Origin: Gemmatimonadota bacterium
GTDB taxonomy: Bacteria > Gemmatimonadota > Gemmatimonadetes > Gemmatimonadales > Gemmatimonadaceae
Assembly (NCBI GenBank): GCA_028287205.1
Contig: JAQBQC010000263.1
Span: 1-9,412, forward strand
DNA: 9,412 bases
Reading direction: 5' to 3'
In this document: one piece after another, positions 5,676-9,412 of the stretch
Layout of the letters: each line of letters begins with the position of its first letter
Numbering within the stretch: position 1 is the stretch's first letter
The notes under the pieces: model-generated
Database searches by the model: none
Seen by the model: the letters and a program-made list of their open reading frames with translations, nothing else
Told to the model about the DNA's origin: nothing
Program-made: the position numbers and the translations under genes

Positions 5676-7762
5676 TTCGCGGTCCGGACCACTCCGGCGG
5701 CTTCGAGCGCTCGCAGATACTCGCTGACCAGTTGCAGATCCACCGGTCCGAACTCGGCGCTCGCCATGTCGCGGATTTGGCTCGCGCTCCGCTTTCCGTT
5801 TACGAAGTTGAGCACTTCATACGCATAGTCGGCGCCGGTTCCCCGCGCGCCCACGAACGACAACAGTCGCGGTGGTGCACCGCCGCGCGTGTGGTCGGCG
5901 AGGTAGTCGTAGCCGAACACGATCATCGGGCCGGACACCGCCGCGTTACGCGCGTACACTCGCGAGGCATCGCCGGTTGCGGCTGCCAGCGGCGTGCCTT
6001 CGCTGGCGCCCACCATTGCCGCAAGTCGGGCGTAAAACACGTCCGCGCTGCGACGCACGCTGTCCGGGACTGCCGCGAATCCGGCAATCGATTCGAATGC
6101 CGCGCGCTCCGAGGCCAGATACTCGCGCGTGTACGTCGCCGCCTCGGGTGGCGTGAGCTTCGAGCGGCGCGCGAGCATCTTCGCGGAGCGCTGGAGCGTG
6201 GCGCTCTGCATCGTCGTCCACAGCGCGGGGACGTCCGACGACTTCATGTTCGCGAGAAAGAGCACGCTCGCCGCGCCGATGAACGCGGCGCGCTGAAGCT
6301 TCGTCGCGTCGATGTTCGCCGGCGTGTCGAGATTCGTGTGGATGTACCGATCGGGCCAGTCGTTCAGATAGATCGCGGGGATGCGGTACGAGCCCTCGGT
6401 GTACAGCTCGTTGTCGCTCCCCATGTTGAACTCACCGAGATCGGCCTGCAGCGGCTCCTTCCCGCCCTCGCCGGAGACGAGCGGATATTTTCCGCCATTC
6501 CCCTCCGCGTACGCGTCCGATTCGGTGTTGATGAACGCGCCGAACGCGTGCCCCACATCGTTGACGAACGTGGGTAGGCTGAGTGGGCTGACGTTGACGT
6601 GGAAGATCGCCTTCGTCACCTGCGCTCCGCCCACCATGTCCATGTGGATGACGGCCTTGAAGCGCCCGCGCGCGTCCGGCTCGGCGTTGAAGAGCGCCAT
6701 CGTGCATTCGACCTCGCACGGCCACACGAAGCGGATGCTGCGCGACGGCCGAGGGATCTTTCCGTCTGCGATCAGCTTGGAGAGCGAGCGCGCCACCTCC
6801 AGGATCGTCGCGCATCCGCTCGCATTGTCGTTCGCGCCAGGGCGCTGATGATCGAGATGGCAGCTCATCACGATCTCTTCGTTGCGCCTGTCCGTGCCGG
6901 CGATGAGCGCGGTCACCGGATTGTAGCTCGACGGATGCCGCGACGCCCGTACGATCGCGTGCAGGGTGACGCGCTCTCCGCCGGCGAGCCGAGTACGGAG
7001 CGCGGTCGCCTGCTTCTGCGAGAGCATGAATGCGAAGGTGCGACGCGCCTCGAATGCATCGAGATGGCCCCAGCGAATGAGGTTTCCGTCCTCCTTCCAC
7101 CAGGCCGTCACCTGATTCGGCATGTCGCTGAGCATTCCCTTCGCGCCGTACTTGTCGATCGCGAGCGCGGCGGCGTCGGTGAGCGGGCCCGAGAGGAGCA
7201 CCAGCTTGACACGAAAATTCTTGCCGGCATAGTCGCCATCCGATGCGCCAACGCCCACGTCCACGAGCTCCGCCGTCACATCCGCGCTGTCGCTGTCTTC
7301 CGCGAGGATGACTGGCTCATCTTCGAAGCTCGCGATGCGCGCCAGGGGAATCGTACGCGCGCTGTCGACGCGCACGTCCCAGAGCTCCGCGAACTCGGGA
7401 TCCCATCCGGGCCTCGCCTTCTGCGTGCCATACATGGTGTGGCCATCGGCCGGAAGCTCGTGCACCTTCACATCCGTGAGTCCGTACGCGCGCGCCTGCG
7501 CGGCGACGAACTCCGCGGCGGTACGAAAGTCCTTCGACCCGCGCATGCGATGAAGGCGCGTGATGTACTTCAGATTGCGCTTGGCGGATGATCCCGAGAG
7601 CTCGCTTGCGAGCGCCTCGCCAACGGGCTCGGGAATGAGCGGCACGGTGGCGGTGCTCTTCACGCCGAATGACAGAGGAGCGGTGACCTGCGCGCGAGCC
7701 GCCATCGATGTCGCGCACAGCATTGCGATGACGAGCGAGCCGAGCGCGCGCTCAACGTTCAT
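5672..7762 (-). CDS. Secreted M28 family zinc peptidase with PA insert and PqqD-like C-terminal domain
   Basis: A 696-residue protein starting at ATG 7762, overlapping the stop of the upstream paralog as ATGA. Residues 1-24 form a Sec signal peptide cut at ARA before Gln25, so it acts outside the cytoplasm. Residues about 145-285 form a protease-associated insert (DYAGKNFRVKLVLLSG; KYGAKGM). The M28 metal site can be followed: His302 in SCHLDHQRPGAND, Asp312, the catalytic Glu350 in FVWPCEVEC, Asp375 in HMDMVGG and His475 in YIHTNLDT. It should cleave peptides or amino-acid conjugates as a two-zinc amino- or carboxypeptidase. The last 50 residues (LNFVNGKRSASQIRD ... YLRALEAAGVV) resemble the PqqD/winged-helix fold, an odd addition to an exported peptidase. 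It is collinear with the next copy upstream; substrate specificity is unknown. Confidence 0.9.
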   Translation of the reverse strand: MNVERALGSLVIAMLCATSMAARAQVTAPLSFGVKSTATVPLIPEPVGEALASELSGSSAKRNLKYITRLHRMRGSKDFRTAAEFVAAQARAYGLTDVKVHELPADGHTMYGTQKARPGWDPEFAELWDVRVDSARTIPLARIASFEDEPVILAEDSDSADVTAELVDVGVGASDGDYAGKNFRVKLVLLSGPLTDAAALAIDKYGAKGMLSDMPNQVTAWWKEDGNLIRWGHLDAFEARRTFAFMLSQKQATALRTRLAGGERVTLHAIVRASRHPSSYNPVTALIAGTDRRNEEIVMSCHLDHQRPGANDNASGCATILEVARSLSKLIADGKIPRPSRSIRFVWPCEVECTMALFNAEPDARGRFKAVIHMDMVGGAQVTKAIFHVNVSPLSLPTFVNDVGHAFGAFINTESDAYAEGNGGKYPLVSGEGGKEPLQADLGEFNMGSDNELYTEGSYRIPAIYLNDWPDRYIHTNLDTPANIDATKLQRAAFIGAASVLFLANMKSSDVPALWTTMQSATLQRSAKMLARRSKLTPPEAATYTREYLASERAAFESIAGFAAVPDSVRRSADVFYARLAAMVGASEGTPLAAATGDASRVYARNAAVSGPMIVFGYDYLADHTRGGAPPRLLSFVGARGTGADYAYEVLNFVNGKRSASQIRDMASAEFGPVDLQLVSEYLRALEAAGVVRTAK

Positions 7763-9412
7763 TTCGCCGTCCGGATCACGCCCGCGGACTCGAGTGCTCG
7801 CAGATACTCAGTTACGAGCTCGACGTCGACGGGTCCGTACTCGGAGCTCACGGCGTCGCGAATCTCGCGTGTGGTTCGCTTGCCGTCGACGAAGTTGAGC
7901 ACCTCGTAGCCGTATTCCTCGCCGTTGCCGCGCAACCCCTGGTAGTCGAGCAGCCTGGGCGCGGCGTGCCCCTTGGTGTGATCGGCGAGATAGTCGTAGC
8001 CGAAAACCACCATCGGGCCACTGACCGCGGCGTTGCGCGTGAAGACGACGGCGCCCGGGCCACTCGGCGCCGCGGCAGTCTCCGGCCTGCCGGTGACGGC
8101 CTCGAGCCGCTGAAAGAACGCGGTCGCCGCGTTCCGCACGCTGTCCGGGATGGGCGCGAACGTCGCGATCGACTCGAATGCCTCGTGCTGTTGCGAGATG
8201 AATGCTCGCGTCAGCGCGGCGCCGTCCGCGGGCGAAAGTGCGGCGCGACGGTCGAGCATCGTTGCTGCGCGGCGGAGCGTCGAGCTCTCCATCGTGGCCC
8301 ACAGCGACGCGACATCCGACGACTTCAGGTTCGCGAGAAAGAGCGCGCTGGCCGCACCGATGAATGCGGCGCGCTGCAGCTTCGTCGGATCGATGTTTCC
8401 AGGAATGTCGAAGTTCGTGTGGATGTAGCGGTCGGGCCAATCGTTCATGTAGATGCCGGGAATTTTCCACGAGGCTTCCTCGTACAGCTCGTGGTCGCTT
8501 CCCATGGAGAACTCCGCGAGGTCGCCGAGCAGCGGCTCCTTCCCGCCTTCGCCCGAGACCATCGGATATTTACCGCCCGTACCCTCGGCGTACATCTGCG
8601 ACTCGGAATTGATGAATGCGCCGAAGCGCTGACCCACATCGTAGACGAAGGACGGCAGGCTCGTGGGTCCGCGGGTGATGTGAAAGATCGCCTTGGTCAC
8701 GGGCCCGCCGCCGACCATGTCCATGTGGATCACGGCCTTGAAGCGCGCGCGCATCTCCGGCTGCGCATGAAAGAGCGCGAGGGAGCACTCCACTTCGCAC
8801 GGCCACACGAAGCGAATGCTGCGTGAGGGGCGCGCGATCTTCCCGTCCGCGATCAAGCTGGAGATCGTGCGCGCCACCTCGAGAATCGTCGCGCATCCGC
8901 TCGCGTTGTCGTTCGCGCCTGGCCGCTGGTGATCGAGATGGCAGCTCAGCACGATCTCCTCGGCGCGACGATCGGCGCCGGGAATGAGCGCGGTGACGGG
9001 ATTGTACGTGGCGGCGTGGCGAGACGCGCGCACCATCGCGTGCAAAGTGACGTGCTCACCCGAGGCCAGGCGCTCCTGAAGCGAGCGGTACTGCTTGAGC
9101 GACACCATGAACGCAAAGGTGTGCCGCGCTTCGAAGGAGTCGAGATGGCCCCAGCGAATTGCATTCACATCTTCGCGTGACCACGCGTTCGGCTGGTTCT
9201 GCGCGGCACTCACGACTCCTTTCGCGCCGAATTTGTCGATTGCGAGCGGTATCACGCCGCCCGGCGCTTCGGAGGTGAGCACGAGCTTGCCGCGCACGTT
9301 CTTCCCGGCGTAGTCCTTCTCCGACGTCCCGGCGCCCACGTCCACGAGCTCGGTGGTCACGTCCGCGCTGTCGCTGTCCTCGGCGAGAACTACCGGCGTG
9401 TCCTCGAAGCTC
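7759..9412 (-). CDS. Second M28 family zinc peptidase, 5' end beyond right edge
   Basis: The minus strand is open from the stop at 7759-7761 to the window edge (551 codons). The first visible residues, SFEDTPVVLAEDSDSAD, match residues 145-161 of the paralog, so about 144 N-terminal residues, probably including a signal peptide, are missing. A GTG at 9360 lies inside this conserved block and is not the start. Counting from the first complete codon, the metal and catalytic residues are His158, Asp168, Glu206, Asp231 and His331, all in the same motifs as the paralog, so it should be active. The usual DT after the last His is DI here (YIHTNFDIP). The C-terminal PqqD-like tail is present (LNFVDGKRTTREIRD ... 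YLRALESAGVIRTAK). It is the most upstream visible gene of the coupled unit; promoter and any further genes lie outside the window. Confidence 0.9.
   Translation of the reverse strand, partial: SFEDTPVVLAEDSDSADVTTELVDVGAGTSEKDYAGKNVRGKLVLTSEAPGGVIPLAIDKFGAKGVVSAAQNQPNAWSREDVNAIRWGHLDSFEARHTFAFMVSLKQYRSLQERLASGEHVTLHAMVRASRHAATYNPVTALIPGADRRAEEIVLSCHLDHQRPGANDNASGCATILEVARTISSLIADGKIARPSRSIRFVWPCEVECSLALFHAQPEMRARFKAVIHMDMVGGGPVTKAIFHITRGPTSLPSFVYDVGQRFGAFINSESQMYAEGTGGKYPMVSGEGGKEPLLGDLAEFSMGSDHELYEEASWKIPGIYMNDWPDRYIHTNFDIPGNIDPTKLQRAAFIGAASALFLANLKSSDVASLWATMESSTLRRAATMLDRRAALSPADGAALTRAFISQQHEAFESIATFAPIPDSVRNAATAFFQRLEAVTGRPETAAAPSGPGAVVFTRNAAVSGPMVVFGYDYLADHTKGHAAPRLLDYQGLRGNGEEYGYEVLNFVDGKRTTREIRDAVSSEYGPVDVELVTEYLRALESAGVIRTAK

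Larger units (their letters stand above)
5672..9412 (-). repeat. Tandem gene duplication of the M28 peptidase
   Basis: The two peptidases align end to end almost without gaps: 535 residues of one against 533 of the other from the shared VTxELVDVG block to the shared RTAK C-terminus. Well over half of residues look identical. The most conserved parts are the metal site, the GGKYP(L/M)VSGEGGKEPL stretch and the NAAVSGPM(I/V)VFGYDYLADHT stretch; the helical region before the C-terminal domain is the most diverged. Both copies keep all catalytic residues, so the pair probably split substrates rather than one decaying. Confidence 0.88.

Noticed and set aside
7759..9360. GTG 9360 as the start of the upstream peptidase
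   Set aside because: The reading frame continues to the window edge and matches the paralog before this codon, so it is internal.

Overview
The window is GC-rich bacterial DNA with compact genes. It most likely comes from the Gemmatimonadota. That is inferred from the protein mix: a DSLR-rich coiled-coil secreted protein, a small helical protein ending in IDEYYG-like residues, secreted M28 peptidases with a PqqD-like tail, and a FGxFRELT-type RiPP leader. No marker gene proves it.

Layout. Bases 1-1217 (minus strand) hold the first 405 codons of a secreted coiled-coil protein that runs off the left edge. Its second half is built on a 14-residue (42-bp) period around an Asp-Ser-Leu-Arg motif. 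Bases 1375-2448 (minus) encode a probable lipoprotein with a clan GH-A glycoside-hydrolase barrel. A divergent AT-rich control region (2449-2638) with two palindromes about two helical turns apart separates it from a plus-strand pair: a small conserved-looking helical protein (2639-3025) and a diacylglycerol-kinase-family lipid kinase (3036-3944).

From 3944 rightward everything is on the minus strand. Read in transcription order from the right edge, there is a secreted M28 zinc peptidase (7759-9412, start outside the window), a second paralogous M28 peptidase (5672-7762), a YfcC/DcuC-family membrane transporter (4338-5675), and a 54-residue ORF (4010-4174) that looks like a lasso-type RiPP precursor. 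The two peptidases and the transporter overlap by 4 bases at each junction (ATGA and GTGA), so they form one translationally coupled unit. They probably cleave peptides outside the cytoplasm and import the products. The RiPP-like gene lies 163 bases further downstream. It has its own GGAGG ribosome site, two GC-rich palindromes in its leader, and an intrinsic terminator 23 bases past its stop.

The most notable item is the RiPP-like precursor. Its leader carries YxxP and FGTFRELT, and Asp8 of the predicted core could close a lasso ring, but the core starts with Val, is unusually long and has three Cys. No lasso cyclase, leader protease or free-standing recognition element is encoded in the window, so it is either an orphan precursor served in trans or part of a different system.
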